64,000 nt of DNA from JANQJA01 sp047947185. GTDB taxonomy: Bacteria; Pseudomonadota; Gammaproteobacteria; Pseudomonadales; Azotimanducaceae. Of the stretch, positions 16,240-23,235 are shown piece by piece; position 1 is the first letter of the stretch, and the number at the start of each line of letters is the position of its first letter. Made by a program: the position numbers and the translations under genes. The DNA lies in the NCBI GenBank assembly GCA_047947185.1, contig CP170502.1:2294001-2358000 (forward strand), given 5' to 3'. The notes under the pieces were generated by a model that was not told the DNA's origin, searched no databases, and saw nothing but the letters and a program-made list of their open reading frames with translations.

Positions 16240-17055
16240 ATGAAAAACATTGCTCAGTACGCCTTTCTCCCGGTTCTCACAATCCTGTTTCTGGGAGCCG
16301 AAACTGCCGCAGCCCACGACCCGGTGTTCGGCTTGGGGCCGCATACCCTTTTTAAGGGCGGTGTAGAAATTCATGCTGGGGGACATCGGGAAAAATCCGG
16401 TGACGAATCCGAGACAGAAGCAGAGTTGCAATTCAAATACGGCCTCACGGGAGATTGGGTGGCCGGTATTGGCATTCCCTATGTACGTAGTGGCGATGGT
16501 GACGATAACCGGGGCTCCACCAATTTATCCACAAAGTACCGATTCTGGCGGCACGACAGCTTTGGGGTTCAGGAGTCCATGGCTGTGCTTGGCAAGGTAA
16601 TATTGGATGATGGCGAAGGTCTCCATGGCGTCGAACCAGACGGCAATGATTATTTGGTTGGACTCACCTACGGCTACGAAGGCCGAAAATGGTACCGCTG
16701 GGCCTCGGTACGTCACCGTTTCAATGCGGACGCGACAACCGGTGCAGAGCGACCCAACGTTTGGCTGGTGGATCTGGTGGGTGGTATTCGTTTTTCACCC
16801 ACTGAATATCATGAGCCCGATTGGGTATGGATGCTGGAACTCAATGGTGAATTGATCGAACGTGTTTCACAAGGCACGGGCAGTGCCGAAAAACAACTAG
16901 GTGGTAATCAATGGTTTCTGTCACCGGGTTTGATGTGGACCTACCGTAACTTTGCCATCAAGGCCGGTGTGCAATTACCGTTGTTTTATGATCTTTCGAA
17001 AGATCAGGAAAAGGGCGATTACCGCGCCCTGGTTGAACTGGAATGGCACTTATAG
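16240..17055 (+). CDS. Outer-membrane beta-barrel protein, metal-associated
   Basis: 271 residues with a signal peptide cleaved near AAA-HD (about residue 25) and alternating aromatic beta-strands ending in a C-terminal aromatic-type ELEWHL, as expected for an outer-membrane barrel. It resembles 'transporter' barrels related to the phenol-degradation meta family. It is the first gene behind a MerR-type promoter, with a MerP-like gene 17 bp downstream. A channel function for metal or metal-thiol complexes is an inference from position. Confidence 0.65.
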   Translation: MKNIAQYAFLPVLTILFLGAETAAAHDPVFGLGPHTLFKGGVEIHAGGHREKSGDESETEAELQFKYGLTGDWVAGIGIPYVRSGDGDDNRGSTNLSTKYRFWRHDSFGVQESMAVLGKVILDDGEGLHGVEPDGNDYLVGLTYGYEGRKWYRWASVRHRFNADATTGAERPNVWLVDLVGGIRFSPTEYHEPDWVWMLELNGELIERVSQGTGSAEKQLGGNQWFLSPGLMWTYRNFAIKAGVQLPLFYDLSKDQEKGDYRALVELEWHL

Positions 17056-17072
17056 TTATAGGAGTAAACAAC

Positions 17073-17384
17073 ATGCGACGACTGTTATCGATACTGATGC
17101 TGTTAGCCCTGGCATTCCCTGCCTGGTCGGCAGAGTTGCGCTATATGCTACGTGTGGACGGCCTGGCCTGCCCTTATTGCGCCTACGGCATCGAGAAGAA
17201 GATCAAGGCGCTGGATGGCGTCGATAAGACCAGCGTCGAGATCAAGCTGAACGATGGTCTGGTGATCTTCCAGGCGGATACCCCGGAGCCGATGACAGAA
17301 GCGTCCCTCAAAACCCTGATCAACGATGCCGGTTTTACCTTGCGTCAATTCCAGGCGCAACCGTTAAAGCCGAAAAATGAATGA
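17073..17384 (+). CDS. Periplasmic HMA-domain metal-binding protein (MerP-like)
   Basis: 103 residues starting at ATG 17073 after a GGAG site; the longer frame from 17043 is rejected because it overlaps the upstream gene and lacks a signal. Signal peptide to about residue 20 (MRRLLSILMLLALAFPAWSA), then an HMA fold with the metal site GLACPYCAYGIEKKI (CPYC). It should capture a soft metal in the periplasm and pass it to the MerT-like protein encoded next, whose ATG overlaps this gene's stop (ATGA). It differs strongly from the canonical MerP at 19746-20033. Confidence 0.85.
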   Translation: MRRLLSILMLLALAFPAWSAELRYMLRVDGLACPYCAYGIEKKIKALDGVDKTSVEIKLNDGLVIFQADTPEPMTEASLKTLINDAGFTLRQFQAQPLKPKNE

Positions 17385-17776
17385 ACCTTCCCAGTGGACT
17401 TATCTCTATGGACAAGGAGCAGATGAAAACCGGCACCTCGTTATTCAGCGGCCTTGCCCTGATCGGCACTACCTGCTGCGCCTTGCCCATTGCACTGGTG
17501 ACCCTAGGGATGGGCGGTGCAGTCGCCTCTATGGTATCTGCCATGCCCTGGTTGACCACACTCTCGCAACATAAGGTCATAATTTTTTCTCTGACCACTG
17601 GGGTATTGATATTTAGCTACTGGCGATTGCATCGAATCAAGGTGTGCTCCCTGGCGGACAAGTACCACATGCGATGGCAAAAGGCGGTGTTATGGAGCAG
17701 TTCGGCGATTCTGCTGTTGTCCCTCTTTGCTGCCTACGCCTTGCTGCCGATCACGCTGTGGCTGGAGAGACTGTAA
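17381..17776 (+). CDS. MerT-like inner-membrane metal transport protein
   Basis: 131 residues, three membrane helices. The first contains the vicinal pair TTCCALP, the hallmark of MerT; a further Cys (KVCSLADKYH) lies in the loop between helices 2 and 3. Start at 17381 (ATGA overlap with the MerP-like gene); ATG codons at 17408 and 17423 are alternatives, the last with an AAGGAG only 3 bases away. Predicted to import the metal bound by the MerP-like protein. The next gene, a cytosolic thioredoxin, follows without a gap. Confidence 0.8.
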   Translation: MNLPSGLISMDKEQMKTGTSLFSGLALIGTTCCALPIALVTLGMGGAVASMVSAMPWLTTLSQHKVIIFSLTTGVLIFSYWRLHRIKVCSLADKYHMRWQKAVLWSSSAILLLSLFAAYALLPITLWLERL

Positions 17777-18064
17777 TTGAGCAAAAAAACTGAAAGCGAA
17801 CGCCTATTGGTGGAGGTGCTAACAGCTTCAGGATGCGGCCGTTGTCAAAAGGCTAAAGACCTGGCCAGAATGGTGATTGCCGAGTTTTCTGAGGCCAATA
17901 TCCAGTATCACGAAGTTAATGTGGTGGAGAACATTGATTACGCAGTGGAATTGGGTGTTATGAGTACCCCGGCCATCGCCATCAATGGTGAACTGGTTTT
18001 TCCAGCGTTACCCTCAGCGGCCAAGTTGCGACATGCCATCCATCAGCGCATGGAACAACGTTGA
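17777..18064 (+). CDS. Thioredoxin-family protein with CGRC active site
   Basis: 95 residues from a TTG that directly follows the upstream stop. No signal peptide, so cytosolic. Active site SGCGRCQKAK puts the redox pair at C20 and C23, and the cis-proline loop is STPAIAING. It resembles small thioredoxin/glutaredoxin-like proteins of the redox-active disulfide type. Sitting between a MerT-like importer and a CcdA-like protein, it may shuttle electrons or metal between them (inference). The stop overlaps the next gene's ATG. Confidence 0.8.
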   Translation: MSKKTESERLLVEVLTASGCGRCQKAKDLARMVIAEFSEANIQYHEVNVVENIDYAVELGVMSTPAIAINGELVFPALPSAAKLRHAIHQRMEQR

Positions 18065-18735
18065 TGGACACTGCAACCTGGATGCAGATGGGTGGTCTTG
18101 CAGGGCTGGGCGCAGCCTTGCTGGCCGGCTTCCTATTCAGTTTCACACCTGTCGCTTTCGCTTCCATTCCCGTTGTCTTGGCTTATGTCACACGCGCACG
18201 GGCTTTTCGTGAAGCGGTAAGTTACGGGGTGGCCTTTGCCACAGGGCTAACCCTCACTCATGTGGTGCTAGGCGTTGGAGCCGCTTGGGGTGGCGCCTGG
18301 GCTCAAAGCCTGTTGAGCCGTCAATGGGGCGTTTTGCTTGGACCTCTACTGATCTTGCTAGGTTTACTCTGGACGGGTTGGCTAAGAATTCCATTGCCCT
18401 GGTTGCCACTGCGCGGAAAACGCGCTGCCACACTCTGGGGGGCGTTTTTGCTCGGAATGCCTTTTACGGTGGGAATCTGCCCCGTGTGTTCACCGGGGCT
18501 GTGGGTCGGCTTGGGTGTCAGTGCCTCCACTGGTTCGGTAGTCTATGGTGGCCTGCTGATGCTGGCGTTTGCCCTTGGCCGGGTGATCCCCCTCGCAGTG
18601 GGCGCCGTAAGCATCGGTTGGTTGGAAAACTTGCAAACCATTGGGCATTGGCGTCGAGGTTTTGAAATAATCGGCGGTATCACCCTGATGTTGGTCGGCG
18701 TATACCTGCTCAATGAATACTACTTCTGGTTTTGA
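18064..18735 (+). CDS. CcdA/DsbD-like transmembrane protein
   Basis: 223 residues, about six membrane helices, related to the CcdA/DsbD core that moves reducing power across the inner membrane. The start is ATG 18064 (TGATG overlap). Helix 1 reads FSFTPVAFASIPVV, where DsbD/CcdA proteins normally have Pro-Cys: the redox Cys is absent. The second conserved site keeps two cysteines, GICPVCSPGL. The missing helix-1 Cys argues against a standard disulfide relay; a metal-handling role using the CPVC motif is possible. Same operon as the thioredoxin and MerT-like genes. Confidence 0.75.
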   Translation: MDTATWMQMGGLAGLGAALLAGFLFSFTPVAFASIPVVLAYVTRARAFREAVSYGVAFATGLTLTHVVLGVGAAWGGAWAQSLLSRQWGVLLGPLLILLGLLWTGWLRIPLPWLPLRGKRAATLWGAFLLGMPFTVGICPVCSPGLWVGLGVSASTGSVVYGGLLMLAFALGRVIPLAVGAVSIGWLENLQTIGHWRRGFEIIGGITLMLVGVYLLNEYYFWF

Positions 18736-18738
18736 ATC

Positions 18739-19140
18739 ATGATGCGAATAGGCGAAGTCGTGACAACATTGGCTATTAGTGCCGATACCCTGCGCTATTA
18801 CGAGAAAATCAAACTGATGCCCAAGGTACAGCGCAACAATGGCGGTGTACGCTTCTACAGCGACAAGGATCTTTCGCGCCTGCGCTTTATCAAGCGGGCT
18901 CAAAAGATGGGCTTCAGTCTGGATGAGATAACCCAGTTGCTTAAGTTCAGGGAAAATCCGCAAAAGGCGAAGCCTAAAGTCCGAGAGCTGGCGCATCATA
19001 AACTGGACGAGATAGAGCACCATTTGGCCGAATTAACCACGTTAAGGGACGAACTGCGCCTTCTAACCAATCTCTGCGGTGCCAGCAAAGAGGGCTGTCC
19101 GATCCTTGAGTCTTTCGACAAGGAAACAGATGGGCAATGA
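18739..19140 (+). CDS. MerR-family regulator, atypical metal site
   Basis: 133 residues: winged HTH (MRIGEVVTTLAISADTLRYYE), coiled-coil helix, and C-terminal loop NLCGASKEGCPILESF with C113 and C120. There is no Cys near position 78 (RENPQKAKPKV), where Hg/Zn/Cd/Pb sensors have one and Cu sensors have Ser, so its ligand is not obvious; a two-Cys site resembles CueR but with spacing of 7 rather than 8. It is the sixth gene of the operon and probably activates the 19-bp-spacer promoter at 16167. Confidence 0.85.
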   Translation: MMRIGEVVTTLAISADTLRYYEKIKLMPKVQRNNGGVRFYSDKDLSRLRFIKRAQKMGFSLDEITQLLKFRENPQKAKPKVRELAHHKLDEIEHHLAELTTLRDELRLLTNLCGASKEGCPILESFDKETDGQ

Positions 19141-19517
19141 ATAAGCGGCTCAAATGTTTTGCGCGAGACATAAAGCAACAGGTTAAAGCCCTGTACTTGG
19201 CAGGCCGTGATCCAAGAACGTCCATTGCAGCGAAATGCCTCGTCGTGATTGTTGTTGCCTACGCGCTGAGTCCCATCGACCTGATCCCAGACTTCATCCC
19301 CGTTCTGGGCTATGTGGATGACCTCATACTCTTGCCCTTTGGGATCTATCTGGCGGTAAAGTTAATCCCTGAGCCTTTATGGCATGAGTTCCAAACGCAG
19401 GTCGAAAAAAGCAGCATTAATTTACCTAAAAGCTGGCCCGCCGCTTTGGCCATTGGCTTATTCTGGTGTGTGAGCTTGGCTGCCATTTATGCACTATGGC
19501 GCACTTTCAAGGGTTGA
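19137..19517 (+). CDS. YkvA/DUF1232 family membrane protein
   Basis: 126 residues with the DUF1232 core ALSPIDLIPDFIPVLGYVDDLILLP (about 43-67) and a hydrophobic C-terminal helix. It overlaps the MerR gene's stop by 4 bp and is the last gene of the plus-strand operon; the convergent mer cluster ends 4 bp away. Function of the family is unknown. Confidence 0.85.
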   Translation: MNKRLKCFARDIKQQVKALYLAGRDPRTSIAAKCLVVIVVAYALSPIDLIPDFIPVLGYVDDLILLPFGIYLAVKLIPEPLWHEFQTQVEKSSINLPKSWPAALAIGLFWCVSLAAIYALWRTFKG

Positions 19518-19521
19518 CCTG

Positions 19522-19749
19522 TCATGGTGAATTGCAGCAACCATTTGACTTCGGGTTGAGCTGTACCGGAGGACATGGCACCGATCCATAGGAACAGTAC
19601 ACACAGCAATTACCGGCCTTCGGCTTCAATAATGTATGACAACCTTCGCATTCATAAAACCATTGGCAAGTATCTGTCGGCATGGTTTCGATCTTTTTAT
19701 GGCCGCATTCGGGGCAAGTCAGTTCCGATTGCAGAATGACTTCTGTCAT
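19522..19749 (-). CDS. GDCCVxC-type small Cys-rich protein of the mer cluster
   Basis: 75 residues with nine or more cysteines: CPECGH, CEGC, GNCCVYCSYG, VPCPP and NGCCNSP. This matches the GDCCVxC-domain family, here with Asn for the Asp. It probably binds Hg(II) or another soft metal in the cytoplasm or ferries it. Its ATG overlaps the merP stop by 4 bp, so it is the third gene of the merTP transcript. In typical mer operons merA would follow; it is absent here. Confidence 0.8.
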   Translation of the reverse strand: MTEVILQSELTCPECGHKKIETMPTDTCQWFYECEGCHTLLKPKAGNCCVYCSYGSVPCPPVQLNPKSNGCCNSP

Positions 19750-20033
19750 GGTTTTTTTTCGCTAACGATGGTTGAGGGATAACCGGCATTGGTGGTCGCT
19801 TCGATCAGTTTTTCGGCGCTGGTCTTGGTATCTTCAAAGCTCACCACCGCTTGCTTTTTTTCATAGCTGACTTCGGCTTTGGTTACTCCTTCTACCTTGG
19901 TCAGCGCTTTTTTGACCGTGATTGGGCACATGGCACAGTTCATGGTTGGCAGATCCAGCGTGATGGTTTGTGGCTTGGCCCAGGCCGAGAAGCTGACGAT
20001 GGCGAATACGATACTAAGAATGATTTTCTGCAT
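19746..20033 (-). CDS. merP: MerP periplasmic mercury-binding protein
   Basis: 95 residues. Signal peptide to about residue 19 (ending SFSAWA), then the HMA fold with the canonical TMNCAMCPITVKKAL metal site. It captures Hg2+ in the periplasm and hands it to MerT. It is 37 bp downstream of merT on the same strand. Length and motif are standard for MerP. Confidence 0.93.
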   Translation of the reverse strand: MQKIILSIVFAIVSFSAWAKPQTITLDLPTMNCAMCPITVKKALTKVEGVTKAEVSYEKKQAVVSFEDTKTSAEKLIEATTNAGYPSTIVSEKKP

Positions 20034-20070
20034 GGTTGGCTCCAGAGTCTTTAACGGTTAAGCGCCATTT

Positions 20071-20430
20071 TTAGGCCATCAGGGGAATCCAGTAACTACT
20101 GGTGACGAGGATCAGCGCGATGATTGCCGTGGTCCAGAAAATAATCTGCCGCCGTTTCCGCGTTTGCGGCACGGCGCAGGCAGTGCCCGGCTCACAGGCC
20201 TCGATTGGCCGATGGACCTGCCAGCCAGCCCAACCGAACAGCAACAACACAGTAGCAATGAAGAGAGGGCGATAAGGCTCCAGCAGAGTCAGGTTGCCAA
20301 TCCAGGCGCCGCTGATGCCCAGCGTCAGCAACACAAAAGGTCCAACACAGCAAAGACTCGCACCGATAGCGGCAATCACGCCACTTATAACGGGTATGTT
20401 GCTTTCAGCGAGTTTATGTTTTGGGGGCAT
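20071..20430 (-). CDS. merT: MerT mercuric ion transport protein
   Basis: 119-residue inner-membrane protein with three helices. Helix 1 holds the mercury-binding pair (GASLCCVGPFVLLTLGISGAWIGNL), and the cytosolic loop carries a second Cys pair (EACEPGTACAVP). ATG 20430 is preferred over the in-frame GTG at 20442, since GTGAAG could serve as the ribosome binding site. It is driven by the MerR-type promoter at 20463-20494. It imports Hg2+ for reduction, but no merA is present in the window. Confidence 0.92.
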   Translation of the reverse strand: MPPKHKLAESNIPVISGVIAAIGASLCCVGPFVLLTLGISGAWIGNLTLLEPYRPLFIATVLLLFGWAGWQVHRPIEACEPGTACAVPQTRKRRQIIFWTTAIIALILVTSSYWIPLMA

Positions 20431-20462
20431 GGCTGACTTCACCCGTTAATTGTGATGAAACC

Positions 20463-20494
20463 AGTGTAAACACCGTACTCAGGTACGGAGTCAA
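20463..20494 (-). promoter_or_regulatory. mer operator/promoter
   Basis: On the minus strand the -35 is TTGACT (20489-20494) and the spacer has the near-canonical MerR dyad CCGTAC-ctga-GTACGG (20473-20488). The -10 is TACACT at 20463-20468 (20-bp spacing) or TTACAC at 19-bp spacing. This is almost identical to the merOP of classic mer operons. It lies between the 3' end of merR and merT, both minus strand, so unlike divergent gram-negative merR genes it does not drive merR here. Confidence 0.88.
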
Positions 20495-20519
20495 GTTTAA
20501 ATTATGATTGATCGCCCAT

Positions 20520-20927
20520 TTATGATTGCTCGGAAGGGGGTTGCAAGGATTCCACAATGGGGCAAACCGCATTATCGGGATTGGTGCGGCACTGAATCAA
20601 TAGATGCTCCAGGACTTGCTCCAATCGGTGCAGGTCGTTAATTTTCGCCTGCACCTCGGCCAGCTTGCTTTCAGCCAGACCTTGTACCTCTTCGCACTGG
20701 GATTCTCCAAGCGCCAACAGATTATCGATTTCTTCCAAAGTGAATCCCAGTTCCTGGGCGCGTTTGATGAACAAGACCCGCGCCAGGGTAGTTTTTGGGT
20801 AACGTCGGTATCCCTGTGCTGGTTTTGGCGGTTGCTCGATAAGCTGGCGACGTTCGTAATAACGGATGGTTTCGACACTGACCTGTGCTGCTTGCGCCAG
20901 TTTACCGATGGTCAGTTGACTCATCAC
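20520..20927 (-). CDS. merR: MerR mercury-responsive regulator
   Basis: 135 residues with the HTH LTIGKLAQAAQVSVETIRYYE and the mercury-binding cysteines C78, C113 and C122, whose spacing (35 and 9) equals that of C82/C117/C126 in Tn501 MerR. It represses and activates merTP through the operator at 20463-20494. Unusually it lies on the same strand as merT and its start overlaps the 3' end of the CopS-like kinase gene by about 26 bp, suggesting co-transcription with the copper-sensing genes. Confidence 0.92.
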   Translation of the reverse strand: MMSQLTIGKLAQAAQVSVETIRYYERRQLIEQPPKPAQGYRRYPKTTLARVLFIKRAQELGFTLEEIDNLLALGESQCEEVQGLAESKLAEVQAKINDLHRLEQVLEHLLIQCRTNPDNAVCPIVESLQPPSEQS

Positions 20928-22359
20928 TTTCTCCGGTAGCGCTCACCTCTGCATCAGCTATGCTGGGTAAGCTGATCGTGAAACGCGTAACGTCGCGCTC
21001 GGAGATCACCTTGATATTCCCCTCATGAGCTTCGACTATGGACTTGACGATAGCCAGTCCCAAACCTGCACCTTCGCTTTGGCGTTGTCGGGAGGGATCG
21101 ATCCGGTAAAACCGGTCGAAAATTCTGGGCAAATGCTCGGCTGGAATTTTCGGCCCCGGATTCTGTACGCTGAGTAATGCTCCACCCTCGCCCGATAATG
21201 CCAGCCCGACCAGCACACGCCCCCCTTCGGATGTATGACGTAGGGCATTGGACAGCAGATTGGACAATGCACGACGCAGCATGGCGCGGTCACCCTGTAT
21301 AATCGGAGTCTTGCCTTCCGATACCAATTCGATTTGCTTTTCCTCCGCCAGCGCCTCAAAAAAATCGAACAGCTCGCGCACTTCACGAGCCAGATCCAGC
21401 GGTTCCCAGACGGGCTTGAGCAGACCGTGTTCGCTTTGGGCTAGCCAGAGCATGTCATTGACCATCTTGGTCAAGCGCTCCTGTTCTTCCAGGTTTGAAT
21501 ATAACAGTTCGCGATATTCTTCCAGGCTTCTGGATTTACCCAAACCCACCTGGGTCTGGGTGATCAGGTTGGTCAGCGGCGTGCGCAATTCATGGGCGAT
21601 ATCAGCGGAGAAATGAGAAAGTCGAGCAAAGCTGTCCTCCAATCGACTGATCATATGGTTGAACGAATCAACCAGCGTTTTCAGCTCCCCCGGCACGGTG
21701 TCGGGATCGAGACGCACATGCAGCCGATCCGCCTGGACATTACCCATAGACTCACTGAGAGCACGTATTGGGGCATGCCCCTGATGCACGCCATACCCGG
21801 CCGCCAGAAGAGTTATCGCCCCTGCCGCCACCATGATCACCCACAAACTGCGACGAAAATTTTCCAGAAAGTGGATATGGAAATCCATATCGATGGCAGC
21901 AATGATGCGATAGTCCTGACCACCGATGCGAGTATCGGTGGCAGTGCCACGGTAGGTTTTGCCATCAGATTGCCAGGTGTAAAGATTGTCTACCTGGATG
22001 CGGTCCACAGGGGGATAGGTGTTCGCTTGTGGCAAAGATCCGGTGTCCACGGAACTATAGACCAAGCGTCCCGCATCGTCCCAAACTTGAAAATAGACGC
22101 CGTGATGACCAGAAACAGCTCGCGCAAGGGCGTCCTCCGGAGCCAATGCCTGATCCTTCGCCATTTGCAGAGCCTTCTCAACAGCACGAGTGATCACCAC
22201 CAATTCGTCGGCATCCTGTTCAGCAAAATGGCGCTCTACCTCGTTTTGCACCAAATGGCCGATCATCAGCAAGCTCAAACCGATAGCGACCGCGACAAAC
22301 AGCATCACACGGCTGTTGAGTGACAGTGGTCGCCTCCGGGCGAGGCTAACTTTCCTCAT
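20902..22359 (-). CDS. copS: Heavy-metal sensor histidine kinase (CopS/CusS type)
   Basis: 485 residues from ATG 22359; the upstream ATG at 22395 is rejected as it lies deep in the regulator gene. Layout: N-terminal helix (about 18-37), periplasmic copper-sensing domain (about 38-170), second helix, HAMP, HisKA with FSADIAHELRTPLTN (phospho-His), N-box LRRALSNLLSNALRH and G-box GAGLGLAIVKS. It senses periplasmic Cu/Ag and phosphorylates the partner regulator, whose gene overlaps it by 14 bp. It is oriented divergently from copAB. Confidence 0.92.
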   Translation of the reverse strand: MRKVSLARRRPLSLNSRVMLFVAVAIGLSLLMIGHLVQNEVERHFAEQDADELVVITRAVEKALQMAKDQALAPEDALARAVSGHHGVYFQVWDDAGRLVYSSVDTGSLPQANTYPPVDRIQVDNLYTWQSDGKTYRGTATDTRIGGQDYRIIAAIDMDFHIHFLENFRRSLWVIMVAAGAITLLAAGYGVHQGHAPIRALSESMGNVQADRLHVRLDPDTVPGELKTLVDSFNHMISRLEDSFARLSHFSADIAHELRTPLTNLITQTQVGLGKSRSLEEYRELLYSNLEEQERLTKMVNDMLWLAQSEHGLLKPVWEPLDLAREVRELFDFFEALAEEKQIELVSEGKTPIIQGDRAMLRRALSNLLSNALRHTSEGGRVLVGLALSGEGGALLSVQNPGPKIPAEHLPRIFDRFYRIDPSRQRQSEGAGLGLAIVKSIVEAHEGNIKVISERDVTRFTISLPSIADAEVSATGESDESTDHR

Positions 22360-23038
22360 GGTCGTCCTCAACCTCCAGCTTGTAACCCATGCCACGCACG
22401 GTGTGAATCAGCTTGGGCTCAAAATCGTCATCGATTTTTGCCCTTAGGCGCCGTATGGCCACGTCAATGACATTGGTGTCGGAATCGAAGTTCATGTCCC
22501 ACACCTGGGAGGCGATCAGGGAGCGCGGCAATACTTCGCCCTGTCGCCGGACCAACAGCTCCAGCAAGCAAAACTCCTTGTGGCTGAGATTGATCTTACG
22601 CCCAGCGCGCGTGGCCCGGTGACGCGGTAAATCCAGGGTGAGGTCGGCAACTTTGATCTGATCGGTCATCACCGGCACCGTACTGCGACGCAACAGAGTG
22701 CGCACCCGAGCCAGCAGCTCGGCAAAGGCGAAGGGCTTGACCAGGTAATCGTCAGCACCCAGCTCCAAGCCCTTTACGCGGTCATCCACGCTGTCGCGGG
22801 CGGTTAGGAACAGCACTGGCGTCTGACGGCCAGCCTCGCGCAGTGACTGCACGATTCGCCAGCCGTCGACGTCCGGCAGCATGACGTCCAGCACCAGTAA
22901 ATCAAAGGTTTCTGTCATCGCCAAATGATGGCCGTCGAGGCCATTGCGCGCCAACGTGACCAGAAAGCCAGCCTCGGTCAGCCCCTGCTGTACATAATCG
23001 CCGGTCTTGATTTCGTCTTCGACCACCAATAGCCGCAT
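22346..23038 (-). CDS. copR: OmpR-family copper response regulator (CopR/CusR)
   Basis: 230 residues. The receiver domain (1-115) has the acidic pocket VVEDE and the phosphoacceptor D51 in LVLDVMLPDVDGW. The C-terminal winged helix (about 130-225) contains KEFCLLELLVRRQGEVLPR and NVIDVAIRRLRAKID. It is divergent from copA, with a CusR-like box between the two genes. It likely activates both its own transcript and copAB. Confidence 0.93.
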   Translation of the reverse strand: MRLLVVEDEIKTGDYVQQGLTEAGFLVTLARNGLDGHHLAMTETFDLLVLDVMLPDVDGWRIVQSLREAGRQTPVLFLTARDSVDDRVKGLELGADDYLVKPFAFAELLARVRTLLRRSTVPVMTDQIKVADLTLDLPRHRATRAGRKINLSHKEFCLLELLVRRQGEVLPRSLIASQVWDMNFDSDTNVIDVAIRRLRAKIDDDFEPKLIHTVRGMGYKLEVEDDHEES

Positions 23039-23129
23039 CGTTGCCCTGCTCCGTATGTTCAGAATGGCGTGTCAGAATGGGTTTGGAAACAGCCTAACCC
23101 TGGCTAACCCACAAGAAGATGACACCCAG

Positions 23130-23148
23130 ATTACAACTTTGTCATTTT
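23130..23148 (+). promoter_or_regulatory. CopR/CusR-like box upstream of copA
   Basis: ATTACAACTTTGTCATTTT resembles the inverted-repeat CusR site (AAAATGACAA-TTGTCATTTT): the right half TTGTCATTTT is exact, the left half has ATTACAA for ATGACAA. It sits in the 197-bp region between the divergent copRS and copAB genes; a TAGTAT near 23177 could be the copA -10. Confidence 0.55.
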
Positions 23149-23235
23149 GAAGTCATGCGGGTGACAGGCTCGGCTGGCTAGTATGCGGAATCAGAACGTG
23201 GAACCACCATCACTTATTCGAAAAGAGATTGACTC

